Assembly (NCBI GenBank): GCA_002422425.1 | Contig: DIVG01000041.1 | Coordinates: 1-61,899 of the forward strand | Reading direction: 5' to 3' | Source: Akkermansiaceae bacterium UBA6138 | GTDB lineage: Bacteria; Verrucomicrobiota; Verrucomicrobiia; Verrucomicrobiales; DEV007 | DNA length: 61,899 bases | In this document: piece after piece, positions 35,862 to 45,500 of the stretch | Position numbering within the stretch: position 1 is the stretch's first letter | How the letters are laid out: the number at the start of each line of letters is the position of its first letter | Made by a program: the position numbers and the translations under genes | The notes under the pieces: generated by a model | What the model saw: only the letters and a program-made list of their open reading frames with translations | What the model was told of the DNA's origin: nothing | The model's database searches: none

Positions 35862-37430
35862 CTAACAGAAAAATACATCCGAGCCGGGCCCATCCCCGTC
35901 CACCCGGGTGCAGAAGCCGTTCGCAGCCAGGTGATTGAGGCAGTGATAGACCTCCTCGACATCGCTCTCGCCGACATTTGAGGCCATCGCCGCCGCTCTC
36001 ACTCCACCCGATCCGGTCTCGGCCATGTGGTTTTTGACTTTTGTCAGGATATCGAGAAAAGCCCCTGCCGCCTTTTTCCCGGCCTCGACGCCCGGCTGAT
36101 GGTAGGCGTTAACGTTAATGAGACTCGCGTAAAAGGACACGGCCCGCTCGTAAAGACCGATGAGAAGCCCCAGCGAAAAGGGCGTCAACTCATCGAGCGA
36201 GATCGTGATGGACTGGCGTCCGTTTCCGGAAAGGGCGCTGCGAGTGCCGCGAAGAAATCCCTGAAGGTAGTCCGCCGTGATCGAGCCTTCGCCATCGACG
36301 AAAATCGAGACCGTCTTCCGCGAGCGGCGCACTTCGATGAAGGTCGCAAAGAAATTAGGGAGCCCGTCGCGCAACTGCTGCACGTAGGCGTGCTGATCGG
36401 TCGAGCCTTTGTTCCCGTAGACGGCGATGCCCTGATTGACGAGCTTGCCGTCGAGGTCGTGCGCCTTGCCGATGGACTCCATCACAAGCTGCTGCAGGTA
36501 CTTGCTCATCAGATCGAGCCTGTCGTTGTAGGGCAGGATGACCATGTCCTTTTTCCCCTGCCCTTCGCCCGCGTGATACCACATCAGGGCGAGCTGCATC
36601 GAGGCATTGACCGCGGCATCATCGACGCGGGTCTTTTCATCCATCGCCGCCGCCCCGGCAAGAAAGGAGTCGATGTCGAGCCCGAGCAAAGCCGAGGGGA
36701 GCAGTCCCACCGCACTCATGATCGAGGTTCGTCCGCCGATCCAGTCTGACATGGGGAAACGCGCGATCCAGCCTTTCGAAACGGCATACTTGTCGAGCTG
36801 GCTGCCGTCACCGGTGACCGCGACAGCCTGTTTCCCGAAGTCAAGCCCGCGGGCCGCAAAGGCCGCCTCGGCCTCGAGCATGCCGTTGCGGGTCTCGGCC
36901 GTGCCCCCCGATTTTGAAATCACAATCACGAGCGTCTCGGCGAGCCCGTCCCCGAGTCCGGCAAAGACATCGTCCATCCCGCCCGGATCGGTGTTGTCGA
37001 GGAAATGAATGCTCAGGGGCGCATTGGCCGGCAGCAGAGCCTTCGCGACGAGCTGAGGTCCGAGCGCGGAGCCCCCGATCCCGATGAGGAGGACATGGCG
37101 GAAAGCACGGTCGTTCGGCGCCGTCACCTCGCCCGAGAGCACCTTCGCAGCAAAGGCCTCGACCGAGGCACGCACCTCGCGGATCCATTTGCCCTCGGCC
37201 TCGGGAGCGAGCGCCGGATTACGCAGCCAGTAATGCCCGACAGCGCGGCCCTCGTCCGGATTCATGATCTCCCCCGCTTCCGTCGCGGCGCGGTCGCGAA
37301 AGGCGCCGGCGATTTTCTCCTGCATCTCAGGCGACCACTCGGCCGGGGCCTCCATCCGGCTCGTGTCGAGGGCAAAGCCGAGTTCAGGGTAACGGAGGAC
37401 GGATTTCTGGAAGATTTCCCAATTGCTCAT
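35862..37430 (-). CDS. pgi: Glucose-6-phosphate isomerase
   Basis: Interconverts glucose-6-phosphate and fructose-6-phosphate in glycolysis. The 522-residue product contains the sugar-phosphate-binding GIGGSALGPQ, the ISKSGGTAETRN loop, SDWIGGRTSIMSAVGLLP and the late N-V-N-A-Y-H-Q-P-G-V-E-A-G-K-K segment with the catalytic His and Lys. A C-terminal stretch of about 60 residues after this resembles a small winged-helix-like or protease-inhibitor-type extension seen in some bacterial PGIs. It is divergent from the small Dabb protein and upstream of the fucP gene. Confidence 0.95.
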   Translation of the reverse strand: MSNWEIFQKSVLRYPELGFALDTSRMEAPAEWSPEMQEKIAGAFRDRAATEAGEIMNPDEGRAVGHYWLRNPALAPEAEGKWIREVRASVEAFAAKVLSGEVTAPNDRAFRHVLLIGIGGSALGPQLVAKALLPANAPLSIHFLDNTDPGGMDDVFAGLGDGLAETLVIVISKSGGTAETRNGMLEAEAAFAARGLDFGKQAVAVTGDGSQLDKYAVSKGWIARFPMSDWIGGRTSIMSAVGLLPSALLGLDIDSFLAGAAAMDEKTRVDDAAVNASMQLALMWYHAGEGQGKKDMVILPYNDRLDLMSKYLQQLVMESIGKAHDLDGKLVNQGIAVYGNKGSTDQHAYVQQLRDGLPNFFATFIEVRRSRKTVSIFVDGEGSITADYLQGFLRGTRSALSGNGRQSITISLDELTPFSLGLLIGLYERAVSFYASLINVNAYHQPGVEAGKKAAGAFLDILTKVKNHMAETGSGGVRAAAMASNVGESDVEEVYHCLNHLAANGFCTRVDGDGPGSDVFFC

Positions 37431-37481
37431 AGGTGATTTTTTATGATCGACAGTTCAGCCCGTTTCGCAAAGGGTTTCCGC

Positions 37482-37868
37482 ATGAAACTCACTCCTCTCT
37501 TCGTCGCGATTTTTTCGTTTGCTGCTCTGGTTTTCGCTCCTGCCGCCCATGCCGAAGAAACCACCGCCTTCCGTCACTTCGTCTCCTTCCAGTTCAAGGA
37601 CGGGACGTCCGAGGCGAAAAAAACCGAGATCGTCGATGCGTTCATGGCCCTCAAGAGCAAAATCGACGCCATCAGCGATCTCGAATGGGGCGGCACGGAA
37701 AACATCGAGCCACTCAATGACGGCTTCACCCATTCCTTCCTCGTAAGCTTCAAGGACAAGGCCGGTCTCGAGGCCTATCTCCCCCACCCCGCCCACGAGG
37801 AGTTCGTGAGGCTACTCAAGCCGCACCTGGAGAGAGTGTATGTCTTCGATTACACGGCGAAGAAGTGA
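37482..37868 (+). CDS. Secreted Dabb (dimeric alpha/beta barrel) stress-response-type protein
   Basis: Start ATG 37482 gives 128 residues with a signal peptide (LTPLFVAIFSFAALVFAPAAHA, cleavage at AHA-EE). The mature part, FRHFVSFQFKDGT, FMALKSKIDAISDLEWG, FTHSFLVSFKDKAGLEAYLPHPAHEEF and a final VYVFDY strand, matches the Dabb ferredoxin-like fold. In plants and bacteria such proteins are small dimers, some catalytic. An upstream in-frame ATG (37443) would spoil the signal peptide. Exact role unknown. Confidence 0.82.
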   Translation: MKLTPLFVAIFSFAALVFAPAAHAEETTAFRHFVSFQFKDGTSEAKKTEIVDAFMALKSKIDAISDLEWGGTENIEPLNDGFTHSFLVSFKDKAGLEAYLPHPAHEEFVRLLKPHLERVYVFDYTAKK

Positions 37869-37875
37869 GCCGCGC

Positions 37876-38304
37876 TCAGAAGATCACCCAGTCCGCCCCA
37901 TCCTGCGGCACGTAGGGCGGGATCAGATCGTTCAGGGTGATCCCGCTGCAGCGCTCCATCATCGCCTCGTTCACCTGGACCCAGGCGGCGCGGACCATCT
38001 CGGCGGACTTGCCGCCGTTGCCCGGACTGCTCTCGATGAGCGACCCGCCCTCCATCGCCGTGGCGATTTCGGCGAGAGTGATGTTGCCGGGGTGTCGGGC
38101 GAGCAGGTATCCTCCGTTTTTTCCCCGCCGACTGATCACCAACCCTGCCTGACGCAGGGTCGTGAGGATCTGCACGAGATAATTCGGGGAGAGCCCCTCG
38201 GCCGTCGCAAGCTCCTCAACCTGGCGCACATCGCCCGCGGCATAAGTGCTCGCGAGCTGGGCGAGGACCTGGCAGGCATATTCTGTTTTTAGGGGGAGAC
38301 GCAT
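37876..38304 (-). CDS. Rrf2-family transcription regulator (CymR-like)
   Basis: A 142-residue winged-helix regulator starting MRLPLKTEYACQVLAQLA, with recognition helix region LSPNYLVQILTTLRQAGLV and wing RRGKNGGYLLAR. It lacks the three clustered cysteines that hold the Fe-S cluster in IscR/NsrR (only two dispersed cysteines), so it is more like CymR, which senses sulfur status with cysteine synthase. It is transcribed away from cysI-cysJ across a 95-base gap, which fits a regulator of sulfite reduction. That link is inferred from position. Confidence 0.85.
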   Translation of the reverse strand: MRLPLKTEYACQVLAQLASTYAAGDVRQVEELATAEGLSPNYLVQILTTLRQAGLVISRRGKNGGYLLARHPGNITLAEIATAMEGGSLIESSPGNGGKSAEMVRAAWVQVNEAMMERCSGITLNDLIPPYVPQDGADWVIF

Positions 38305-38399
38305 CGTAAAAACCGCTTGCTAAATGGGAGATACAATACATTAGTAAATGACGCAACTTTAAAATCTTTTCAATTCTCCTCCCTCAACCCTCGAGAATC
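38305..38399. promoter_or_regulatory. Rrf2-cysI divergent promoter/operator region
   Basis: This 95-base AT-rich gap must hold both promoters. A good -10 (TACAAT, 38332-38337) for cysI is visible, and the hexamer TAAATG occurs twice (38321-38326, 38345-38350) flanking it, as a possible regulator half-site pair. I could not find a matching -35. Confidence 0.4.
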
Positions 38400-40148
38400 A
38401 TGGCCACCACTATCGGCAAATCAGCGAACGAAGGCATCAAAGATGCGAGCGACTACCTCCGCGGCACCATCCTCGACGGGCTCGCCAACGCGGCGACCGG
38501 CTCTCTCTCTAAGGATGACCAGCAGCTCACCAAGTTCCACGGCATCTATCAGCAGGACGACCGTGACATCCGCAAAGAGCGCCGCCAGAAAAAGCTGGAG
38601 CCCGCCTATTCCTTCATGATCCGCGTTCGTGTCCCTGGCGGGGTCTCCACTCCCATGCAGTGGCTCGAAATGGACCGCATCGCCCTTGAGCATGCCAACG
38701 GCGCGCTCAAGCTCACCACCCGGCAGGCCTTCCAGTTCCACGGCGTCATCAAGAGCAATCTCAAAAAGACCATTGCGGAGATCAATCAGTCTCTCTTCGA
38801 CACCCTCGCCGCCTGCGGTGATGTGAACCGGAACGTGATGTGCAATCCAAACCCGCATCAGTCGAAGGTCCACGCCGACGTGCTCGAGCTCGCGACCGAG
38901 ATCTCGAATCACCTCAGCCCCCGCACCAGCGCCTATCATGAGATCTGGCTCGACGACGGCACGGGCGAAAAGGTCAAAGTGACTTACGATCCGCCGAAGA
39001 TTGACGACATCGCCGATCCCGAGGAGCCCATCTACGGCAAGCATTACCTGCCGCGCAAGTTCAAGACCGTCGTCGCCGTTCCCCCGAGCAATGACGTCGA
39101 TATCTTCGCCCACGATCTCGGCTTTATCGCCATCATCGAGAACGACAAGATCGTCGGCTACAACGTCACCGTCGGCGGCGGCATGGGGATGACTCACGGC
39201 AACGAGGAGACCTTCCCGCGTCTCGCCGACGTCATGGGCTTCTGCACCCCCGAGCAGGCCGTCACTGTGGCCGAGGCCGTCGTCCGCGTGCAGCGCGACC
39301 ACGGCAACCGCGACGTCCGCGCCAATGCCCGTCTTAAGTACACGATCGAAACGATGGGACTCGACGCCTTCCGCACCGAGGTCGAAAAACTCATCGGCTA
39401 CGAGCTCGGCGCCGTCCGCCCCTTCCGCTTCGACGACAACGGCGATCGCTTCGGCTGGATCGAGGATCACCAGGGCAACTGGCATTTCACCCTCTTCGTG
39501 GAGAACGGCCGCGTTTACGACACCCCGGCCTATCAGCTTCTCACCGGCTTGCGCGAAATCGCAAAGATTCACACCGGCGACTTCCGACTCACCGCGAATC
39601 AGAACCTCATCATTGCAAACATCACCCCGCAGAAAAAAGCCGCCATTACCGCGTTGCTTGAGCAATACAAAATGATCGACGCTCACGAGCGCTCAGCCCT
39701 GCGCCTGAACTCAATGGCTTGCGTCGCGCTCCCCACCTGCGGCCTCGCCCTCGCCGAATCGCAGCGTTACCTCCCCGATCTCATCACCGAGCTCGACAGC
39801 ATCCTCGAAGAGGCCGGGCTGCGTCACGACGCCATTACCATTCGCATGACAGGCTGCCCGAACGGCTGCGCCCGCCCCTACATCGCCGAGATCGGGTTCG
39901 TCGGCAAAGCGCCCGGGAAATACAACCTCTACCTCGGAGGAGGGCATGCCGGGCAGCGACTCAACAAACTCTACGCCTCCTCCATCGAGGGCAGCGACGC
40001 GGCGGAGATGCTGAAACCGCTCATCCAGGACTACGCCAAAAACCGCGAGGAAGGCGAGCGATTCGGCGACTTCACGGTCCGCGCCGGCTACGTCAAGGCG
40101 ACCGAGCACGGGCGCGACTTCCACAAGGAACTGAATTTAGCTGTTTAG
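38400..40148 (+). CDS. cysI: Sulfite reductase hemoprotein subunit
   Basis: Six-electron reduction of sulfite to sulfide at a coupled siroheme-[4Fe-4S] centre. The 582-residue product has the duplicated nitrite/sulfite reductase domain architecture. The cluster cysteines are C441 and C447 (ACVALPTCG) and C486 and C490 (TGCPNGCARPY). The first half contains the ferredoxin-like TRQAFQFHGV segment. Partner CysJ follows 89 bases downstream. Nitrite reductase is the main alternative, but pairing with a CysJ flavoprotein and the RPYIAEIGFVGKAPGKYNLYLGG-type C-terminal region favour sulfite reductase. Confidence 0.94.
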   Translation: MATTIGKSANEGIKDASDYLRGTILDGLANAATGSLSKDDQQLTKFHGIYQQDDRDIRKERRQKKLEPAYSFMIRVRVPGGVSTPMQWLEMDRIALEHANGALKLTTRQAFQFHGVIKSNLKKTIAEINQSLFDTLAACGDVNRNVMCNPNPHQSKVHADVLELATEISNHLSPRTSAYHEIWLDDGTGEKVKVTYDPPKIDDIADPEEPIYGKHYLPRKFKTVVAVPPSNDVDIFAHDLGFIAIIENDKIVGYNVTVGGGMGMTHGNEETFPRLADVMGFCTPEQAVTVAEAVVRVQRDHGNRDVRANARLKYTIETMGLDAFRTEVEKLIGYELGAVRPFRFDDNGDRFGWIEDHQGNWHFTLFVENGRVYDTPAYQLLTGLREIAKIHTGDFRLTANQNLIIANITPQKKAAITALLEQYKMIDAHERSALRLNSMACVALPTCGLALAESQRYLPDLITELDSILEEAGLRHDAITIRMTGCPNGCARPYIAEIGFVGKAPGKYNLYLGGGHAGQRLNKLYASSIEGSDAAEMLKPLIQDYAKNREEGERFGDFTVRAGYVKATEHGRDFHKELNLAV

Positions 40149-40231
40149 CTTTTAGCTCGTTTGCCCTTTCGCTTTTTCCACCTCTAATTCCCTAGACAGC
40201 TAATAGCTTAACCGCTACCCGCTAAACAGCT
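40139..40231 (+). repeat. Nested inverted repeat between cysI and cysJ
   Basis: AGCTGTTTAGC (40139-40149, over the cysI stop) is a perfect inverted copy of GCTAAACAGCT (40221-40231, just before the cysJ ATG at 40238). Inside it AGCTTTTAGCT (40147-40157) matches AGCTAATAGCT (40198-40208) with one mismatch. The mRNA could form a long stem closing the whole gap. Confidence 0.7.
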
Positions 40232-40237
40232 TCCCAA

Positions 40238-42016
40238 ATGAGTTTCTCGAACTTTTCCCCCCTCAATCCCGAGCAGCAGCAACTCGCCGGCAAGCTCGCG
40301 ACCGGACTCGACCGCGAGCAGGCCCTTTGGCTCTCGGGCTTTTTTGCCGGACTCGGCTACTCTTCCACCGCCGCCGGCGGCGGTCTCCCGCCCATGCTCC
40401 CCTCTGCTGAGAAGCGGAAACTCACCGTTCTCTACGGATCCGAGTCGGGGAACTGTGAAAAGCTCGCCGCCACCGTCGCCAAAGCCGCCGCGAAACATGA
40501 CTTCAAAGTCACCATCGCCAACATGTCCGACGCGAAACCATCCGATCTCGTCAAGGTCGACAATCTCCTCGTCGTCGTCAGCACCTGGGGCGAGGGCGAC
40601 CCGCCGGATGCCGCCGTCAGCTACTACGAGAGCTTCATGAGCGACACAATGCCGCAGGTCCCCGGACTGAGCTACTCCGTCTGCGGACTCGGCGACACCA
40701 GCTACGAGCATTTCTGCAAGATGGGGAAAGACTTCGACAGCCGCCTTGCCGAGCTCGGAGCGATCCGCGTCTATGACCGTGTCGATTGCGACGTCGACTA
40801 CAAGTCCACCTTCGACACCTGGCTCGCGGGCGCTCTCAATGCCTTCCCCGAGCCCGAGTCCGTCACCGCCACCGCGACGATCCACGGCCCCGTCGCGACC
40901 TCGGTGGTCTATGACAAGGAGAACCCCTACGCCTCGGAGGTCACACAAAAGATCGTCCTCAACGGAACCGGTTCGAGCAAGGAAGTCCTCCACGTCGAGC
41001 TCTCTCTTGAGGGATCGGGCCTCGTCTACGAGCCCGGCGACGCCCTCGGGATCTATCCTGAGAACCGGTCCTCCGTCATCGACAGCGTCCTCGCCGCGAC
41101 CGGACTCAGCGCCAATGCCAAATTCGGAGACAAGACCCTCGCCGACGCGCTCCGGCACGACTTTGACATCACCACCCTCGCCCCGACCATTGCGGATAAA
41201 TTCAACGCCATCGTCGGGAATCCCGTTCTCAAAGAACTTCTCGATGCCGAGGGCCGCACCGAGCTGAAATCCTGGATCGACGGACGCCAGCTCATCGATC
41301 TGCTTGAGACCTATCCCTACAAAAACTGGACCGCCGAGTCCTTCACCGGGATCCTCCGCAAGCTCACCCCGAGACTTTACTCCATCGCCTCGAGCCTGAA
41401 AAAGCACGAGGACGAGGTCCACCTCACAATCGCGGCGGTGCGCTACCACACCCACGATCGCGATCGCACCGGCGTCGCCTCGTGCTACATCGCCGACGAC
41501 GTCGCGGTCGGGGACAAGGTCCGTGTCTTCTTCCACCACAACAACAATTTCCGTCTCCCCGAAAACGACGAGACGCCCGTCATCATGGTCGGACCCGGCA
41601 CCGGGATCGCTCCCTTCCGCGCCTTTGTCGAAGAGCGGTCGGCCCGCGGGGCGAAAGGGAAAAACTGGCTCTTCTTTGGAGACCAGCATTTCTCCTACGA
41701 CTTCCTCTATCAGCTGGAATGGCTCGACTATCTCGAGGACGGCACTCTCACCGATCTCAGCCTCGCCTTCTCCCGTGATCAGCGGGAGAAAATCTACGTC
41801 CAGCACCGCCTCCTCGAACGCGGTGCCGAGATCTATCAATGGCTCGAGTCCGGCGCCCACCTCTACGTCTGCGGCGACGCCTCGCGCATGGCCAAAGACG
41901 TGCAGCAGGCCCTCATCGAGATCATCGCCGAACAAGGCGGCAAGTCCCCCGCCGACGCCAAGGCGTATCTCGAAGGGATGCGAAAAGCGAAACGCTACCA
42001 GCGCGACGTCTATTAG
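40238..42016 (+). CDS. cysJ: Sulfite reductase flavoprotein subunit
   Basis: NADPH-dependent electron donor to CysI. The 592-residue product has an N-terminal segment resembling that of CysJ (LNPEQQQLAGKLATGL), a flavodoxin-like FMN domain with LYGSESGNCEKLA and STWGEGDPPD (about 65-200), and a FAD/NADPH ferredoxin-reductase module with RLYSIASS, GVASCYIAD, VGPGTGIAPFRAF and a final MRKAKRYQRDVY. This is the normal CysJ architecture and length. It is co-directional with cysI, separated by the inverted repeat. Confidence 0.94.
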   Translation: MSFSNFSPLNPEQQQLAGKLATGLDREQALWLSGFFAGLGYSSTAAGGGLPPMLPSAEKRKLTVLYGSESGNCEKLAATVAKAAAKHDFKVTIANMSDAKPSDLVKVDNLLVVVSTWGEGDPPDAAVSYYESFMSDTMPQVPGLSYSVCGLGDTSYEHFCKMGKDFDSRLAELGAIRVYDRVDCDVDYKSTFDTWLAGALNAFPEPESVTATATIHGPVATSVVYDKENPYASEVTQKIVLNGTGSSKEVLHVELSLEGSGLVYEPGDALGIYPENRSSVIDSVLAATGLSANAKFGDKTLADALRHDFDITTLAPTIADKFNAIVGNPVLKELLDAEGRTELKSWIDGRQLIDLLETYPYKNWTAESFTGILRKLTPRLYSIASSLKKHEDEVHLTIAAVRYHTHDRDRTGVASCYIADDVAVGDKVRVFFHHNNNFRLPENDETPVIMVGPGTGIAPFRAFVEERSARGAKGKNWLFFGDQHFSYDFLYQLEWLDYLEDGTLTDLSLAFSRDQREKIYVQHRLLERGAEIYQWLESGAHLYVCGDASRMAKDVQQALIEIIAEQGGKSPADAKAYLEGMRKAKRYQRDVY

Positions 42017-42261
42017 GGCTTTTGATTAGACGGCAGTTCGGGCAACTTAGACGGTTGGGTAGGTGCCCCTTCACTCTTTTATAGCGGCGTGGTGCTTCCA
42101 ACAGGTGGCGCCGCGGGATCGGGAATTTACTTTTCGCCCCACCCGGCTTCCGTCACCGTTTCGCTTTCCGTTAGTTCACTGGACGTAGCGACGGGAACAG
42201 CATTCTCCCGCTGCCCGTTTTGTTTTCGCGTGTTTCCATTCAAAATTACCGCGAAATTATA

Positions 42262-42316
42262 AAATTTTTGCAAAACTATTGAACCAAGGTAGTATTGTGA
42301 GGCGAAATTTTTGCAA
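42262..42316 (+). repeat. Direct repeat of AAATTTTTGCAA upstream of the autotransporter
   Basis: AAATTTTTGCAA occurs at 42262-42273 and 42305-42316, 43 bases apart (four helical turns). One copy contains the candidate -35 and the other lies just after the -10, so a regulator bound to both could loop the promoter. Confidence 0.55.
42268..42295 (+). promoter_or_regulatory. Candidate autotransporter promoter
   Basis: TTGCAA (42268-42273) and TAGTAT (42290-42295) are 16 bases apart within an AT-rich stretch of an otherwise GC-rich region. The leader to the first candidate start would be about 210 bases. Confidence 0.45.
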
Positions 42317-42535
42317 TCCAGCAAGGCTCCCGAGGGTGATAACCGAGCTGCTTTACGCGTGTTTCCTCTCAAAATATCCAAAATGCAGGCGCCCATGTTT
42401 TTCCTGGCTAAACTTCGCTCGCTCAATGGCTATTCAACCCGGAGACATCGCACCGGAACGGTTTTCCCTCGCATTCCTCGAACTCTCATTCGTCCTCATC
42501 GGAAAGTGTCATGCCGAAGCTTTCACCTGCCTCCA

Positions 42536-45500
42536 ATGCTCCAGGAGCAGGGAAATCAGGCAGTTCGCGTATGGCCCTGCGGGCGTTTTTTTTCCGGCAA
42601 CGTGATCGCGGCGGTAATTTTCGGCCTTCTGACATCCGACCTCGTCGCAGCGGATCCCGAGCCGACGAACCCTGATCCGACGAAAACCTCCACCGTGGGA
42701 ATGACGGTAAATAATCCGGTAACGTCGGCCGCCACCACCGTCAGCGCCCTCGTCGTAGACCCTTCGGGCACCGCGACGGCGGGTGCGGTCGCCTTTGTAA
42801 AGACGGCGGATGGCTACATTTTTCTCGTCAAGGAAATCGGAGAAGTGATTTACAATGGCGACAGCCCTCCGCAGGGCTTCCTCATCACCGCTAAAGACAC
42901 AACCACAAAAATAGCCTCACTGACACCGACTCCGCCGGACCCTGACGAGTCAAAAAATGAGCCTTTCACGTTATCCTATCAGGCTCTCACGACCGACACA
43001 GCCGTGGTCGATCTTCTGACGCCTCCGCCCGGGTCGCCCGGGGCACCGGCGGAAAGCCCTGAAGTGACAGGGGGCGCGGCGGGCATCCGCCTCGTTGGAG
43101 TGGGGTCCGGAGGATCGAACGGGCGAAATGGGGCACTTTTCGTTCCGCCGTCCTCCGGCGGGAACGGTTCGACCGGGCCAACCGTCACGCTGTCAAATAA
43201 CACGGTAATCTCCGCGAACAACCAGATAGGCATTGAAATCGGCAGTGTCGGCGGCAGTGGCGGCAGGGGTGGCAGCTCCTATGCGTCTTTCTGGAGCGGT
43301 AGAAAAGGCGGAGACGGCGCGGCGGGCGGCGTGGTAAACTTGACTAACAATATCAGCATTCAAGTAGCGACAACCGGCAACAACATGCACGGCATTTTCG
43401 CCTACAGTCGCAGCGGCGCAGCCGGAAACGGCGGTTCCGGCTATCTGGCTCCGGGCGGAGGCTCAGGCGGGGCCTCCAGTGATGGAGGCAATGTCACCGT
43501 GACAAATCACGGCAATATCATTACCACCGGCGACGGCGCCATCGGGATTTATGCCCTGAGCGTGGGTAATAAAGGCGGCAGCGGTGGCAGTCAGTGGGGA
43601 ATCGTAGGCCAGGGAGGCTCGGCGGGCACGGGCGGCAACGGAGGAAATGTAGTCGTTACGAACTCCGCGACGGGCACGATCCACACGAGCGGCAATTTTG
43701 CCCACGGAATTCAAGCCCAGAGCATCGGTGGCTCGGGGGGCTCGTCGGGCACTACAGGTAACTTGATTCTCTCCCTCCAGGGAGCCTCCGATAACGGCGG
43801 TAATGGCGGCTCGGTTATCGTGAACAATTCCGGACTGGTCATCACCGCTGGCTCGGACGCGAAGGGCATCTTTGCGCAATCAATCGGAGGCGGCGGCGGT
43901 TCGGGCGGAAGTTCGGGAGGTCTCATCGCGCTGGGAGGATCGGGATCCAACGGGGGGAGTGCCAATACCGTGGCGGTTTACAACTACAGCACAGGCCGAA
44001 TCGAGACCGGCGGCTTGCGCTCCGATGCCGTTTTTGCGCAGTCCGTGGGCGGTAGCGGTGGCTCAGGCTCAAACGCGGGCGGTCTCGTGGCGGTCGGCGG
44101 TAGTGGTTCGCAGGCCGGTAATGGCGCCGCAGTGACCGTCGAAAACTATGGCACGATCCTCACGGCCGGAGATTTTTCCCGCGGCATCGTCGCCCAATCG
44201 ATCGGGGGCGGCGGGGGCGACGGCGGATCAACCGGCGGCATGGTGGCCGTCGGCGGCAGCGGCGCTGGAGGCGGGATCGGCTCAACCGTCACGATAAAAA
44301 ACGGCGGCAGCATCACAACCCTGGGCGACGATGCAAGGGCGATCATGGCACAGTCGGTTGGCGGCGGCGGCGGCAACGGCGGAAGTGCCGGATCATTCGG
44401 TCTCTTTGCCGGTGTCGCGGTCGGCGGCAACGGATCGACGGGCGGTGTCGGCGGCAATGTGAATTTGGTCTTACAGGGCCAGGATGTGAATACCGCCTCG
44501 CTCATTAGCACGGCAGGCGATCGCTCAACGGGAATTTTTGCACAATCAGTGGGAGGCGGAGGTGGCAGTGGCGGCGGCGCGGTTCAGGTGACGGCGGGCT
44601 TCGGCGTGGCCGCCTCGTTTGCGGTGGGTGGCAGTGGCGGTCAGGGCGGCGCAGGCGGAACGGTATCGCTGACGAAAGGCCCCGGCTTAAGCGTTATCGA
44701 GACCGGCGGCGATGACTCCCTCGGTGTCTCCCTGCAAAGCGTGGGCGGCGGCGGGGGCAATGGTGCCTACGCCGTATCCGTGGCCGTATCCGGCGGGCCG
44801 GCTTCCGGTTCGCTGAGCGTGGGCATTGGCGGATCAGGAGGCGTGGCGGGAGCAGGCGGAACCGTCACCGTCGGAGCGTTTTCCTCAAACCTGATGACCG
44901 CGACCGGCTTTAACGGAAGCATTCTGACGAGCGGTGATCGCTCGACCGGATTCCTCGCCCAGAGCGTGGGCGGCGGCGGCGGCAACGGCGGACTAGGGGT
45001 CGGAGCGGCAGGGAGCGGCTCTCTCCTTTTCAGCGGCTCCATCGGCATTGGACTCGGCGGCAGCGGCGGCGGCGGCGGGGCGGGCGGGACCGTTTCCGTC
45101 GGCACCCAGGGAAACATCACCACCGAAGGGGATCATTCCGTCGGCCTCCTGACGCAAAGCGTCGGCGGCGGCGGCGGCAACGGCGGGGGGTCGATCGCGG
45201 CATCGCTGGCTGGTTCCGGCGGCGGCGCGGGAACGATGAGTCTTGCCATCGGGGGCAATGCCGGTTCGGCGAGTACGGGAGGCCTCGTAACAGTGGCCAC
45301 TCGCACCGGCACCGTCACCACGAGGGGGGAAAATTCCAGCGGTATCGTGATTCAATCCGTCGGGGGCGGCGGCGGTAATGGCGGCTACTCGATCGCTGCC
45401 GGAGCAGCGGGAGCGGGCGTTGGCGCCGGTGCGGTGAACGTCGGGCTTGGCGGCAGCGGAGGAGGAGGAGGAGCGGGAGGAACGGTAATGGCCGACTTGC

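Larger units (their letters stand above)
42017..42535 (+). other. Long leader/intergenic region before the giant autotransporter
   Basis: About 500 bases without a convincing gene. The first part holds the octamer TTAGACGG twice (near 42026 and 42047). The second is markedly AT-rich (42241-42310) and contains the 12-base direct repeat and promoter candidate described separately. Short overlapping frames run through it in all phases; none has a family signature. Confidence 0.5.

Noticed and set aside
40208..41935. Long minus-strand frame (575 codons) opposite cysJ
   Set aside because: cysJ is unmistakable on the plus strand; the reverse frame is a low-complexity G/D/E/V product without family features.
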